Made by a program: the position numbers and the translations under genes. DNA of 64,000 bases. Source: Archaeoglobus sp. UBA234. Its GTDB lineage: Archaea > Halobacteriota > Archaeoglobi > Archaeoglobales > Archaeoglobaceae. The stretch covers positions 1 through 64,000 of the forward strand of contig DACH01000002.1 of NCBI GenBank assembly GCA_002494625.1. The letters are read 5' to 3'. The notes below the pieces were generated by a model. The model was not told where the DNA came from, searched no databases, and saw only the letters and a list, made by a program, of their open reading frames with translations. Below are positions 25,155 through 34,446 of this stretch, one piece after another. Each line of letters opens with the position of its first letter. Position 1 is the first letter of the stretch.

Positions 25155-26087
25155 ATGAACCTCATCAGATCACTCAAGGGCGTTAAGAAGGCTTTTCTCA
25201 TCGGAATAGGTGGTGGAGGAGATATCGTAAGCACCATGCCCATCGGCGCATATCTGGAAGAGCTTGGAATTGAGTGTATTTACGGGGGTGTTGTTTGGGA
25301 AAGGTTCAGGAGAGATCCTAAACCCGGTCCAAGAGCAGTTAATGAGATGCTCAATGTTAAAGTTATTTATGATTCGCTCTGCCTTATAAACAGTGAAACA
25401 AGAATTGAAACAGAAAACGGATTGATTCAACCTATTGTATCCATAGTTTCCGAATTTCTTGGATGCGAAGTTCTTGGAGTCGATATTACAAAGCCCTCTA
25501 AACTGAAAGAGGACATGAGATCGCTTATTGAAAATGAAGATATAGATCTTTTGATCGGAGTTGATGCGGGAGGGGATGTTCTTGCCAAGGGTAATGAAAA
25601 AGGACTCGTCAGCCCGCTTGCCGATTCGATCATGCTCTCGATTCTCAAGGATTTTAAGTCGATGATAGCGATAACAGGATTTGGAAGCGATGGCGAGCTT
25701 GGTAGAAGTGAAATTGAAAGCTATCTAAGTGAACTTGCCTCTAAGAAAGCCGTTCTGGGGTGTAACCTCATATCCTATGAAATCGCAGAAAAAATATCCG
25801 AGCTTGCATTTAACACTCACACTGAGTCATCAAAAGTTCCTGTCATTTCCGCTATGGGGGAGTATGGTGTTCACGAAATCTGGGATGGAAACAAAATCGA
25901 GGTTTCTATTCTAAATGCGTTGGTGTTCTATCTCGATTCGAGGGCTGTTTATCATGCCTCACCCCTTCCAAAAGTTGTTGAGAACTGTAAAGACATTCTT
26001 GAGGCTAACAGCAGGCTTAACGATATGGGTATAAAAACCGAACTCGATTTGGAGTTTGATCTACTTGAAAAAGCTCGTAAAGGTTAA
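25155..26087 (+). CDS. DUF1152 family protein (paralogue 2)
   Basis: A 310-residue relative of the protein at 10146-11102: AFLIGIGGGGDIVSTMPIGAYL, GGVVWERF, RDPKPGPRAVNEM, LIGVDAGGDVLAKG and ITGFGSDGELGRS occur in the same order. The function is unknown. It starts 16 bases after a TATA-like TTTATACC and is likely leaderless, and it is separately transcribed from its neighbours. It is less similar in the C-terminal third, where the first paralogue has MGRKDCMMMENI in place of CNLISYEIAEKI. Confidence 0.82.
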   Translation: MNLIRSLKGVKKAFLIGIGGGGDIVSTMPIGAYLEELGIECIYGGVVWERFRRDPKPGPRAVNEMLNVKVIYDSLCLINSETRIETENGLIQPIVSIVSEFLGCEVLGVDITKPSKLKEDMRSLIENEDIDLLIGVDAGGDVLAKGNEKGLVSPLADSIMLSILKDFKSMIAITGFGSDGELGRSEIESYLSELASKKAVLGCNLISYEIAEKISELAFNTHTESSKVPVISAMGEYGVHEIWDGNKIEVSILNALVFYLDSRAVYHASPLPKVVENCKDILEANSRLNDMGIKTELDLEFDLLEKARKG

Positions 26088-26161
26088 AGAGATTGAAGAT
26101 ATTGAAAAGTCGGATAAAATCAAAGAATCCGGCTAAGTAAACCGGAAAAATCTTTAAAACT

Positions 26162-27400
26162 TCACTCAAATCCAAAATCTTTCTTTATAACCTCAGCTAC
26201 CTCTTTCCCTGCTTTTATACTTCCGTTCATGCTTCTTTCAGGGTAGTTTGGTGGAGAGGTCATCCCGGCTATGTAAAGGTTTTTCAGAAGTGTTCTGTAA
26301 TCAGTGAGTTTTTTCAGATATCCTTTTTCGAATATTGGTCCACTGTATTTCGCTCTGAAAATTTCAATCCAGTTCAGATCCCCCTCATTGAAACCATACT
26401 TTTTCAGGTCTTTCAGGTATAATTTTTTCAAATCCTCATCTGGAGTGTTGTAGAGCCACCCATCCGGTGTTGTGTAGCTTGCTAAGTATATGAGCTCCTC
26501 TCCGTAATCCTTCACTGGCATGAAGTTTGTGTGCTCAATCATAGCTCCAAAAACTCTTCGATCTCTTATATTTGTCCAGTAAATATCCTCTGTAACTTTC
26601 CCTTCTGCCCCTATGAGTGCGCAGACAGAACTCTGATATTTTATTTCAGCAATTCCTGCAGCTTTTCTAACCGTACCATCAAGCTCGGACAGAGGAGATG
26701 TAAAAACAACCGCATCATAATCTCTACCATTGACAATCAATCCTCCCCCAACCTTTAAACTCGCCCTCTCGTACTGGATATTCAGTCCTTCAGTCATCTT
26801 TTCAACGAGTTGTTGAAAACCACCCCTCATATAGCCCAGTTCCTCTCCTGAGTACTTTCTGTTGCTCCTTATAGATACCCTTGCAAGCAGCCAAGCATAA
26901 CTGACTTCACCATGATTTTCACCAAACTTACTCCTCAACAAAGGCATAAAGAACTCGTTAAGTACGCTCTCTCCAATCTCTTCTCTTATGCCCTCTACAA
27001 CACCCTTTTCATCAAACTCTTTGTAATTCCTTCTCCTCGATTTATAGGTGAAAAGAGCCAGTTTTATCTTATCAGTAAAGGAAAGGTAAGGATATTTCAG
27101 AATTTCAAGAGGTGTGTTTAGAGGATATATTCTGTCCTCATGAGCAAAACCAACTCTTGCCACCTTCCAAACAAGCTTGTTGGTAAGTTTATATCTTTTT
27201 ATCTGCTCTAAAAGCTCTTTATCTCCTCTGAAACAGTGGTGATAAAACTTCTCTATCCAGTAACCCTTTTCAGTGTGCCATGAAGATGCCAGTCCTCCCT
27301 CAACCTCTTTCTCATAAACCACAACATCGGCATACTCACTTAATATACTGGCTGCCGTCAGACCGGCCAATCCTGCTCCGATAACTGCTATTTTCATCAT
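26162..27400 (-). CDS. FAD-dependent oxidoreductase (protoporphyrinogen oxidase/desaturase-like)
   Basis: A flavin-binding amine-oxidase-type protein. The N-terminal dinucleotide motif KIAVIGAGLAGLTAASIL is followed by VVVYEKEVEGGLASSWHTEKG; the C-terminal NLYIAGMTSPPNYPERSMNGSIKAG closes the FAD site. About 413 residues. Family members include protoporphyrinogen oxidase, phytoene desaturase-like enzymes and UDP-galactopyranose mutase relatives; the substrate is not clear. Tandem ATGs (27400 and 27397) after GAGGGTGTG are the likely start. It begins seven bases after argJ, so it is co-transcribed with it. Confidence 0.8.
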   Translation of the reverse strand: MMKIAVIGAGLAGLTAASILSEYADVVVYEKEVEGGLASSWHTEKGYWIEKFYHHCFRGDKELLEQIKRYKLTNKLVWKVARVGFAHEDRIYPLNTPLEILKYPYLSFTDKIKLALFTYKSRRRNYKEFDEKGVVEGIREEIGESVLNEFFMPLLRSKFGENHGEVSYAWLLARVSIRSNRKYSGEELGYMRGGFQQLVEKMTEGLNIQYERASLKVGGGLIVNGRDYDAVVFTSPLSELDGTVRKAAGIAEIKYQSSVCALIGAEGKVTEDIYWTNIRDRRVFGAMIEHTNFMPVKDYGEELIYLASYTTPDGWLYNTPDEDLKKLYLKDLKKYGFNEGDLNWIEIFRAKYSGPIFEKGYLKKLTDYRTLLKNLYIAGMTSPPNYPERSMNGSIKAGKEVAEVIKKDFGFE

Positions 27401-27407
27401 CACACCC

Positions 27408-28583
27408 TCAGGTTGTGTATTCAGCATTCAATTTGACATAATCGTATGTTAAATCACACCCTATTGCATAACCCCTTCCGGTACCACAGTGCAGGCTTAC
27501 ACATATCCTGAAATCATCCACATCTCTCAAAAACCTAGCTGCCTCATTTTCAAGTCCTGTTTGTACACCCTCTTTAAGCAGATAAACTCTTTCATCATCC
27601 CTTTCAAACCATAGGGTAATTCTATCGGTAAGTTCAACCCCTGAATATCCGAGAGCCGCTATAATTCTTCCCCAGTTAGGATCACTGCCAAAGATTGCAG
27701 TTTTTACGAGTAATGAGTTTGCAACAGTTTTTGCTGCCTTAAAAGCATCCTCATCACTCTTAGCATCCATAACATGAATCTCAAAGACCTTTGTAGCTCC
27801 TTCTCCATCTCTGACGATCATTTTAGATAGCTCAAAACAGACTTCAAAAAGAGCTCTTTCAAAAACACCTCTCTCTACCCTCTTCTTACCAGTGGAGATT
27901 ATCAGCAGAGTATCATTCGTGGATGTATCTCCATCAACCGTAGCCACATTAAAACTCATGTCAGCCACTCTCGAAATCATCTCCTGGAGCTCTTCAGGTT
28001 CAAAATATGCATCTGTAAATATGAAAGCAAGCATTGTCGCCTGCATGGAGGGGGAGATCATCCCTGCACCTTTTGCAACTCCTGCTATGACACAATCTCC
28101 AGCTTTTACAGCATACTCTTTGGGGAAGCTATCTGTGGTCATGATTGATCTTGCAAAGTTCAGTGCAGCTTCCCGTGATGACTCAAGTTTCTCATAAACC
28201 TCCTCTATCTGCTTTTCAATCAACCCCATGTCAAGTTGTTTTCCTATAATTCCTGTTGAACAAACTGCGATTTCAGTTTTATCACAATTCAGCTTTGATG
28301 CAAGAAAATGCGCCATTTTTTCTGTATTTTTCAGCCCTTCCTCTCCAGTGTAAGCATTTGCATTTCCACTGTTTACCACCAGTCCCCTGATTATCCCTTT
28401 TTTTATGTTCTTCTGGGTGAAGATGATTGGAGCTGCTTTAATTTTATTTGTTGTAAAAACCCCTGCCACTTTACCATCGCAGACGACAATTCCAAGACCA
28501 TTTTTGCCATCCTTAATACCCCAGCACTTCAACCCCTCAATAGCATTTATCGAATCATCAATTCTAAAGTGGTTTTTCTGCAT
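27408..28583 (-). CDS. argJ: Bifunctional glutamate N-acetyltransferase/ornithine acetyltransferase
   Basis: Arginine biosynthesis acetyltransferase, a self-cleaving protein that recycles the acetyl group from acetylornithine to glutamate. The LVVNSGNANAYTGEEG oxyanion region, AVCSTGIIGKQL, the cleavage and catalytic site GVAKGAGMISPSMQATMLAF (the Thr after Ala) and the C-terminal FGSDPNWGRIIAALGYSG are all visible. I start it at the ATG at 28583, because TTTATAAAC lies about 25 bases upstream (leaderless) and the extension to 28673 is not typical. It diverges from thiD with overlapping promoter DNA. Confidence 0.93.
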   Translation of the reverse strand: MQKNHFRIDDSINAIEGLKCWGIKDGKNGLGIVVCDGKVAGVFTTNKIKAAPIIFTQKNIKKGIIRGLVVNSGNANAYTGEEGLKNTEKMAHFLASKLNCDKTEIAVCSTGIIGKQLDMGLIEKQIEEVYEKLESSREAALNFARSIMTTDSFPKEYAVKAGDCVIAGVAKGAGMISPSMQATMLAFIFTDAYFEPEELQEMISRVADMSFNVATVDGDTSTNDTLLIISTGKKRVERGVFERALFEVCFELSKMIVRDGEGATKVFEIHVMDAKSDEDAFKAAKTVANSLLVKTAIFGSDPNWGRIIAALGYSGVELTDRITLWFERDDERVYLLKEGVQTGLENEAARFLRDVDDFRICVSLHCGTGRGYAIGCDLTYDYVKLNAEYTT

Positions 28584-28646
28584 GAAAGAATTGAATCCGG
28601 GTTGTTTATAAATTATTTCTAACACAGTGAAATTTATTAAATTCTC
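28584..28646. promoter_or_regulatory. Shared divergent promoter of argJ and thiD
   Basis: A 63-base divergent promoter. On the minus strand, AATTTATAAAC (about 28604-28614) gives a TATA box 25 bases before the argJ ATG. On the plus strand, AAATTTATTAAAT (about 28630-28642) lies close to the thiD ATG. Both messages look leaderless, so the start codons mark the transcription starts. Confidence 0.45.
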
Positions 28647-29456
28647 ATGCAAAGTGTGTTCATGAGCAGACAAATCGAAGACTACAGAAAACCATCCATT
28701 CTATCGATCGCCGGATTGGATCCCTCAGGATGTGCCGGATTGCTTTTGGATGTTAGAGTTATAAGAGCTCTCGGGTTCCACCCCTGTGGGGTTGTAACAG
28801 CAATAACATTTCAGAACACTTGCAGCGGATACGGGTTTGATGAGGTTTCCTACCCTACACTTGAGAGCCAGTTCAGATCTGTATTTGAAGACGAACTCGT
28901 AATGGGGGTAAAGCTCGGTTTACTAACCTCAAAGGCAGCAGAAGCTGCATTCACTTTTTTGAGGGGTGGAGACTTCTTCAGCGTATGGGATCCTGTTTTT
29001 AGTTCCACAACAGGACTGAAGTTTTTTGAAAACGAATATTTGAGGGTCACAGAGAAAATCACGGCTACAGTAGACATCATCACCCCAAATGTCGAGGAGG
29101 CGGAACTTCTTTCAGGGATAAAGATAGTAGATATTGCCTCTGCAGAGAGGGCTGCAGAGAGAATATACAGCAGATACGGAGTGCAGACAATCATTACAGG
29201 AGGAAAACTAAGCGGAAAAGACCTAATTTACGATGGAAAAAAGACATACACAGTTGAGGCTGAATTCTCACCGGTTGAGATCAGAGGGACTGGATGTGTT
29301 TACAGCACAGCACTAACCTGCTTCCTGACGAGAGGGGAAAAAATAAGAGATGCTGCAAGACTTGCCAGACTCTACCTTCTTGAATCGGTTAAGAGAGCTG
29401 GCCTGTATGGAAAATGTCTCCCATGTTCCGATCCGCCACCATACTACAATATTTAA
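28647..29456 (+). CDS. thiD: Hydroxymethylpyrimidine/phosphomethylpyrimidine kinase
   Basis: Ribokinase-like kinase phosphorylating HMP and HMP-P for thiamine synthesis. Motifs: ILSIAGLDPSGCAGLLLDVRVIRALG (in family form with Asp-Pro-Ser-Gly), GVVTAITFQNT, VWDPVFSST, ITPNVEEAELLSG and the anion hole IRGTGCVYSTAL. At 269 residues it has no extra ThiE/ThiN domain. A second in-frame ATG lies at 28662. The product could in principle be a pyridoxal kinase, but the SGCAG loop and length favour ThiD. Confidence 0.9.
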   Translation: MQSVFMSRQIEDYRKPSILSIAGLDPSGCAGLLLDVRVIRALGFHPCGVVTAITFQNTCSGYGFDEVSYPTLESQFRSVFEDELVMGVKLGLLTSKAAEAAFTFLRGGDFFSVWDPVFSSTTGLKFFENEYLRVTEKITATVDIITPNVEEAELLSGIKIVDIASAERAAERIYSRYGVQTIITGGKLSGKDLIYDGKKTYTVEAEFSPVEIRGTGCVYSTALTCFLTRGEKIRDAARLARLYLLESVKRAGLYGKCLPCSDPPPYYNI

Positions 29457-29512
29457 ATAAAATAAAAATTGAACTAATTCTTAGAGTCAATCCTCCAAAG
29501 ACTTCCTTTAGC

Positions 29513-30055
29513 CTATTCCCCCTTGCACACAATAAGTTTCCCAAATCCTTCGTTTATCTTTGCATTTATTCTCTGACCCTCAAAAACTTTTTCGAGGAAT
29601 AACTTAACAAACTTCTTTATCTTCAGGTCGTTAAGAATCAGTGTGTATATGCCCTCCCCCTCTTCCTTTATTTCATACCAGTTTGCTCTTTCAACATACC
29701 TCAAAATCTTGTCAATTGAGTCAAGTCCCTTCATCTTGTACTGAAATGCATGGCTAAGCCCGATTTCTTCCATATGTTTCCAGAAGTTGTTGTCCTCAAT
29801 TTTTTCTATTTCTGAAAAAATGACTCTCCAGTGCTCGATATCAAGAATCATATGTTGCCTCTTTGCAAGGTAATCTATCCATATCTGGATACTTTCAGTA
29901 TCAACATCAGTTTTCATCAGCTCATAGCCAAAATTAATCAACTCTCTGACTATCTCGCTGCTGCTTTTGTTTTTCTTCCTTTTCATCTCATCAAGCTTTT
30001 TCTTAGTGACATTATCAACTGAAATACTCAACCTCTCAGTCACAGTTGTTAGCAT
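29513..30055 (-). CDS. Ribbon-helix-helix protein with C-terminal ligand-like domain
   Basis: A 180-residue protein with an N-terminal ribbon-helix-helix domain (residues about 6-45: ERLSISVDNVTKKKLDEMKR then KSSSEIVRELINFG), followed by an alpha/beta domain of about 130 residues with no recognised family (HWRVIFSEIEKI, EGIYTLILNDLKIKKFVKLFL). It is likely a transcriptional regulator. A TATA-rich divergent spacer separates it from acs, so it might control acetate assimilation, though that is only positional. Confidence 0.65.
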   Translation of the reverse strand: MLTTVTERLSISVDNVTKKKLDEMKRKKNKSSSEIVRELINFGYELMKTDVDTESIQIWIDYLAKRQHMILDIEHWRVIFSEIEKIEDNNFWKHMEEIGLSHAFQYKMKGLDSIDKILRYVERANWYEIKEEGEGIYTLILNDLKIKKFVKLFLEKVFEGQRINAKINEGFGKLIVCKGE

Positions 30056-30298
30056 ACTGCTTGGAGTATATTAGTTTTTCCATTGATAATGATTAATAAC
30101 TATGAAAGTCAAACAGTATTTGTAATAAAAAATTATTATCGATTGTACATCATAGGCACAGGAGTGATATCTACCAGAACATTTGAGTGCAATCCAACAC
30201 CAAAAGACCTTCTATTTCAGTGATTATGATTATTTTTAATAAATAATAATAACAAAATTTTTATATTCTAAGTATTTTGCAATATTCGGTGATAAATC
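30056..30298. promoter_or_regulatory. Divergent AT-rich control region before acs
   Basis: A 243-base spacer between the RHH gene and acs, very AT-rich with runs such as AATAAATAATAATAAC (about 30238-30253) and AAAATTTTTATATTC (about 30255-30269), a likely BRE/TATA for acs about 30 bases before its ATG. No other feature is recognised. Confidence 0.4.
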
Positions 30299-32281
30299 AT
30301 GACAGAAACAATAGCCAGCCTTTTACAGGAAGGGAGAACTTTCTATCCTCCAGAAGAGCTTGTGAAGAACTCAAATGTGAAAAAGTTCATGGAGAAGCAT
30401 GGAATAGAAAATTATGAGGAGCTTCTGGAAAAAGCAAAAGATACCGAGTGGTTCTGGAACGAGATGGTGAAAGAGGTTGGCATAGAATGGTATTCTCCAC
30501 CGAAGAAAGTTCTTGAGTGGGAACCCCCCTTTGTAAAATGGTTTATTGGTGGAAAATACAATATTGCTCATGATGCTCTCGATAAGCAGGCTAAACTAAG
30601 AAAAAATAAGGTTGCATATATATGGGAAGGGGAACCGGGGGATGTTAGAAAACTAACCTATGGTGAACTTAGCAGAGAAGTTAACAGATTTGCAAATGTT
30701 CTCAAAGAAATGGGGGTCAAAAAAGGAGATAGAGTTACTATCTGGCTACCTATGATTCCCGAACTTCCCATAGCAATGCTTGCCTGTGCAAAGATAGGTG
30801 CTATCCACTCAGTTGTTTTCTCGGGATTCAGTGAGAAGGCACTGCTCGACAGAATCCTCGATGCCGAAGCAAAGATCCTGATTACTGCAGATGGATTTTA
30901 CAGAGCAGGAAAAACTATAGAGCTAAAAAACAGAGCAGACAGCATTCTTGGGAGTGCTCCAAGTGTTGAGAAGGTTATAGTCTATGAAAGATGTGGTGTT
31001 TCAACAAATATGGAAGATGGACGAGACTACTGGTGGCATGAGGTTCTGAAAGGCATACCTCACAGCTGTGAGACCGAGCAGCTGGATGCGAATGATATAC
31101 TCTTCATACTCTACACATCAGGAACGACAGGAAAGCCAAAGGGTGTTATACATGCACATGGGGGGTATGCTGTTGGAGTTGCTTCAACTCTCAAAATGAT
31201 ATTCGATCTGAAGGAGGACGATATCTGGTGGTGCTCAGCAGACATAGGATGGATAACAGGGCACAGCTATATTGTCTATGGCCCACTCATTCTCGGAGCC
31301 ACATCGATCATGTATGAGGGGGCTCCAACCTACCCTGCTCCTGACAGGTGGTGGGATATAATAGAGAAATACGGGGTTACAGTTTTCTACACTGCCCCAA
31401 CGGCAATCAGAATGTTCATGAGGCTTGGAGAAGACTACCCACAGAAACATGATTTAAGTAGCCTCAGATTGCTTGGAACTGTTGGCGAACCAATTAATCC
31501 CGAAGCATGGCTGTGGTACTATAAATACATAGGAAATGAAAAGTGCCAGATCATGGACACATGGTGGCAGACGGAGACAGGTATGCAGCTCATTTCACCG
31601 CTCCCAATCACACCACTCAAGCCCGGTTCTGCCACAAAACCATTCCCGGGTATAGAAGCTGATGTTTTTGATTCAGAAGGAAACTCCCTCTACAAAAAGA
31701 ATGCTGGAGGTTTTCTTGTTATTACAAAACCCTGGCCCGCAATGCTTCGAGGACTGTGGAGAGCTGAAGAGAGATACATCAGCACCTACTGGAGCACATA
31801 CAAAGACATTTACTTCACAGGTGATGCTGCCAGAATCGATGAAGACGGCTATTTCTGGATTCAGGGAAGACTTGATGATGTCCTGAATGTTTCAGGGCAC
31901 AGAATTGGAAACTCAGAGGTTGAATCTGCATTAGTCAGCCACCCAATGGTAAGCGAGGCGGCAGTTGTTGGAAAACCGCATGAGGTCAAGGGTGAGGCTA
32001 TAGTTGCGTTCGTTGTTGTAAAGAGTCATGTAAAACCGGATGAAAAACTGAAGAAAGAGTTAACAGAGCATGTTGCTAAGGAGATCGGAAAGATTGCCCG
32101 TCCAGACGAGATCTACTTCGTATCTGATCTGCCAAAAACGAGAAGTGGTAAGATAATGAGAAGGGTCTGCAGGGCTGTTATGCTTGGTAAAGATCCTGGA
32201 GATATCTCCACACTTGCAAATCCCGAGGCAGTTGAGGTGGTCAAAAAAGCTGCAGAGACGGGAGAGATTTGCTATGGCTGA
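30299..32281 (+). CDS. acs: Acetyl-CoA synthetase (AMP-forming)
   Basis: Activates acetate to acetyl-CoA via acetyl-AMP. At 660 residues it is full-length. The ATP-binding loop LYTSGTTGKPKGVIHAHGG, the WWCSADIGWITGHSYIVYGPL segment, MDTWWQTETGMQ, and the C-terminal hinge FTGDAARIDEDGYFWIQGRLDDV are present, along with the acetylation-site motif PKTRSGKIMRR, whose lysine can be acetylated and is removed by sirtuins; a sirtuin gene lies at 53.9 kb. It is followed by a DUF4212/symporter pair, forming an acetate uptake and activation module. Confidence 0.96.
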   Translation: MTETIASLLQEGRTFYPPEELVKNSNVKKFMEKHGIENYEELLEKAKDTEWFWNEMVKEVGIEWYSPPKKVLEWEPPFVKWFIGGKYNIAHDALDKQAKLRKNKVAYIWEGEPGDVRKLTYGELSREVNRFANVLKEMGVKKGDRVTIWLPMIPELPIAMLACAKIGAIHSVVFSGFSEKALLDRILDAEAKILITADGFYRAGKTIELKNRADSILGSAPSVEKVIVYERCGVSTNMEDGRDYWWHEVLKGIPHSCETEQLDANDILFILYTSGTTGKPKGVIHAHGGYAVGVASTLKMIFDLKEDDIWWCSADIGWITGHSYIVYGPLILGATSIMYEGAPTYPAPDRWWDIIEKYGVTVFYTAPTAIRMFMRLGEDYPQKHDLSSLRLLGTVGEPINPEAWLWYYKYIGNEKCQIMDTWWQTETGMQLISPLPITPLKPGSATKPFPGIEADVFDSEGNSLYKKNAGGFLVITKPWPAMLRGLWRAEERYISTYWSTYKDIYFTGDAARIDEDGYFWIQGRLDDVLNVSGHRIGNSEVESALVSHPMVSEAAVVGKPHEVKGEAIVAFVVVKSHVKPDEKLKKELTEHVAKEIGKIARPDEIYFVSDLPKTRSGKIMRRVCRAVMLGKDPGDISTLANPEAVEVVKKAAETGEICYG

Positions 32282-32365
32282 ACCATTTTTTATTTTCACG
32301 AGAATTATAATGATAAAATATTATGTTTGTAATTTTTTGAACTAAAAATTGGATTAGGTGGGAAA

Positions 32366-32635
32366 ATGGTGGTTGAAAAAGAGAGTTTGGAAGTATATAA
32401 GAAATACTGGAACCGACTGAAAAAGATTACAGTGATATGGATGATTGCCTGGACTGTTCCGGCAATTTTTCTCCAGCTTCCAGCAAACTCACTCAAACAC
32501 ATCGAAATAATGGGTGGAATTCCGCTGCACTGGTTCATGGCTGCTTTTGTTTCTATCGTGCTGGGAATATCCCTGATCTTTCTGTACGCCTATGTTATGG
32601 AAAGGACTGACAGGGAGATTCTGGGTAAATACTGA
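32366..32635 (+). CDS. DUF4212 small subunit of a sodium:solute symporter
   Basis: An 89-residue protein with two membrane helices (about residues 22-43 and 55-80) and charged ends, matching the DUF4212 type encoded directly before VC_2705-family sodium:solute symporters. It probably associates with the 586-residue transporter made by the next gene (12-20 base gap). GTGGG is present six bases before the ATG. Confidence 0.82.
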   Translation: MVVEKESLEVYKKYWNRLKKITVIWMIAWTVPAIFLQLPANSLKHIEIMGGIPLHWFMAAFVSIVLGISLIFLYAYVMERTDREILGKY

Positions 32636-32656
32636 GCGGGTTATGGGGTGACAGAT

Positions 32657-34414
32657 ATGGGATTTCTGGAAGGAAAAAATGCGGTAATATTTTTCATCGC
32701 ACTGTATATTGTAGTTGTTGCAGGAATAGCAGCCACTGGAAATGTTTTCGTTGCCTCGGCAGTTGGGGTTTTCGGCTCTCTGTTTCTGTATGTTATTGTT
32801 GCCGTACTGATGAGGACGCAGGTTACAAAGGATTTCTATGTTGCCGGGAGAAGTATAGGGTCCATTCCAATCGGTTCTTCAATAGCATCAAACTGGATGA
32901 GTGGAGCATCTTTCGTGAGCATGGCAGGAGCTATAGCGGTGCTCGGATATGACAGCATGCCCTATATAACAGGCTGGACACTTGGATACTGCATAGCTGC
33001 GTTCATGATTGCTCCGTTTATAAGGAGATCTGCCACATATACAGTCCCCGAATTCATAGAAACAAGGGCTGCTAACTGGTCAGTTGCAAGAGTTATAGCT
33101 GTCCTCATGCTCTTTATAGTGTCGTTTACATACCTTGTCGCCCAGTTAGTTGCAACCGGGGTTATAATAGGCAGATTTCTTGGACTTCCTGCTGTTCTTG
33201 GAGCTTTTCTTGGTTCAGCTATTGTTATACTCTTTGCAGGAACTGGAGGCTGGAGATCGGTTGTCTGGGTTCAGGTTACCCAGTACTGGATTCTTATTAC
33301 CGCCTACTGGATCGCATTTTTAACAGCCGCTTATGTCGCAGGAATATTCAAGCCATGGCCACACTTTGGATATGGAGAATTACTCACCCAGCTTGAGAGC
33401 AGAGAGGTATCATTTGGTTTGAAAGCATTCACAGAGCCATTTACAAAAACATTTGGAGGAGGTACCGGAGAAATCAACTGGATCCTGTCGGCATTATGTC
33501 TGATGCTGGGTACGGTTGGACTCCCCCATGTCCTCTCGCAGTTCTACTTGGTCAGAGATGTTAAAACTGCAAGATACGGAGTGGGATGGGGTCTAACATT
33601 CATAGCTCTGCTGTATCTGACCGCTCCTGTGTATGCAATTCTGGCAAGATCTGCTTTCTCCTCAGCCTGGGGAATGCCAATCGATCAGGTCAAGCAGTTA
33701 TCCTGGATCCAGAAATGGTTGCCTACAGGACTCGTTAAAATCACCGATCTGAATGGTGATGGAATACTCCAGCCTGCAGAGATGTCTTTCCACAAAGACA
33801 TAGTTGTCGTTGGAATGCCAGATATGTTTGGCTTACCGTGGTTCATTGCAATGATAGTGGCTGTTGGAGGTCTTGCTGCTGCTCTCAGTACAGCAAATGG
33901 ATTGCTCATGGTTATGACGGTCGGAGCTACAAGGGACATCTACAAGAGGTTCATAAACCCCAATGTTACCGAGAGGAGAGAGATCTGGGTTGGCAGAACA
34001 ATGCTCATCATCCTTGCATTAGTTTCAGGATTTGCAGGAGCAAGAGCACTGATGGACCCCACATTCTCTAGGTATGTTGCACTGCTGGTTGGATGGGCAT
34101 TTGTTTTTGCAACAGCTTCCTTCACACCAATAATTATACTGGGAATATTCTGGAAAGGACTCAACAGATACGGAATAGTCGCAGGAATGATTGCAGGTAT
34201 GGGAATTGCACTGCCCTATGTCATCGGTGTCGGTCTCTTTGGTATATCACCTATAGTCTTCTCCGGACATAAGATAGGTACGCTCGCATGGGGTGTTGTT
34301 GCATTCTTTGTCAACCTGATGGTGGCGACAATAGTTTCACTGGCAACAAAAGCAGAAAAAGCGAATCCTCCAGAAACGATTGAGTTCGTTGAAAAGCTCA
34401 AGATTCCAGAATAA
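32657..34414 (+). CDS. VC_2705-type sodium:solute (acetate-like) symporter
   Basis: About 586 residues with some 13 transmembrane helices. The N-terminal IGSIPIGSSIASNWMSGASFVSMAG and SFTYLVAQLVATG sections carry the Na-binding helix residues of the SSSF family, and GLAAALSTANGLLMVM is in the C-terminal half. A 12-residue loop near residue 370 reads DLNGDGILQPAE and has the spacing of a calcium-binding EF-hand loop; related bacterial proteins appear to have a similar insert. I prefer the ATG at 32657 (GGTGA five bases upstream) over the GTG at 32648. Its place after acs suggests acetate or another short-chain acid as substrate. Confidence 0.88.
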   Translation: MGFLEGKNAVIFFIALYIVVVAGIAATGNVFVASAVGVFGSLFLYVIVAVLMRTQVTKDFYVAGRSIGSIPIGSSIASNWMSGASFVSMAGAIAVLGYDSMPYITGWTLGYCIAAFMIAPFIRRSATYTVPEFIETRAANWSVARVIAVLMLFIVSFTYLVAQLVATGVIIGRFLGLPAVLGAFLGSAIVILFAGTGGWRSVVWVQVTQYWILITAYWIAFLTAAYVAGIFKPWPHFGYGELLTQLESREVSFGLKAFTEPFTKTFGGGTGEINWILSALCLMLGTVGLPHVLSQFYLVRDVKTARYGVGWGLTFIALLYLTAPVYAILARSAFSSAWGMPIDQVKQLSWIQKWLPTGLVKITDLNGDGILQPAEMSFHKDIVVVGMPDMFGLPWFIAMIVAVGGLAAALSTANGLLMVMTVGATRDIYKRFINPNVTERREIWVGRTMLIILALVSGFAGARALMDPTFSRYVALLVGWAFVFATASFTPIIILGIFWKGLNRYGIVAGMIAGMGIALPYVIGVGLFGISPIVFSGHKIGTLAWGVVAFFVNLMVATIVSLATKAEKANPPETIEFVEKLKIPE

Positions 34415-34446
34415 ATAATTTTTTTATATTTTTATAACAATGTACT

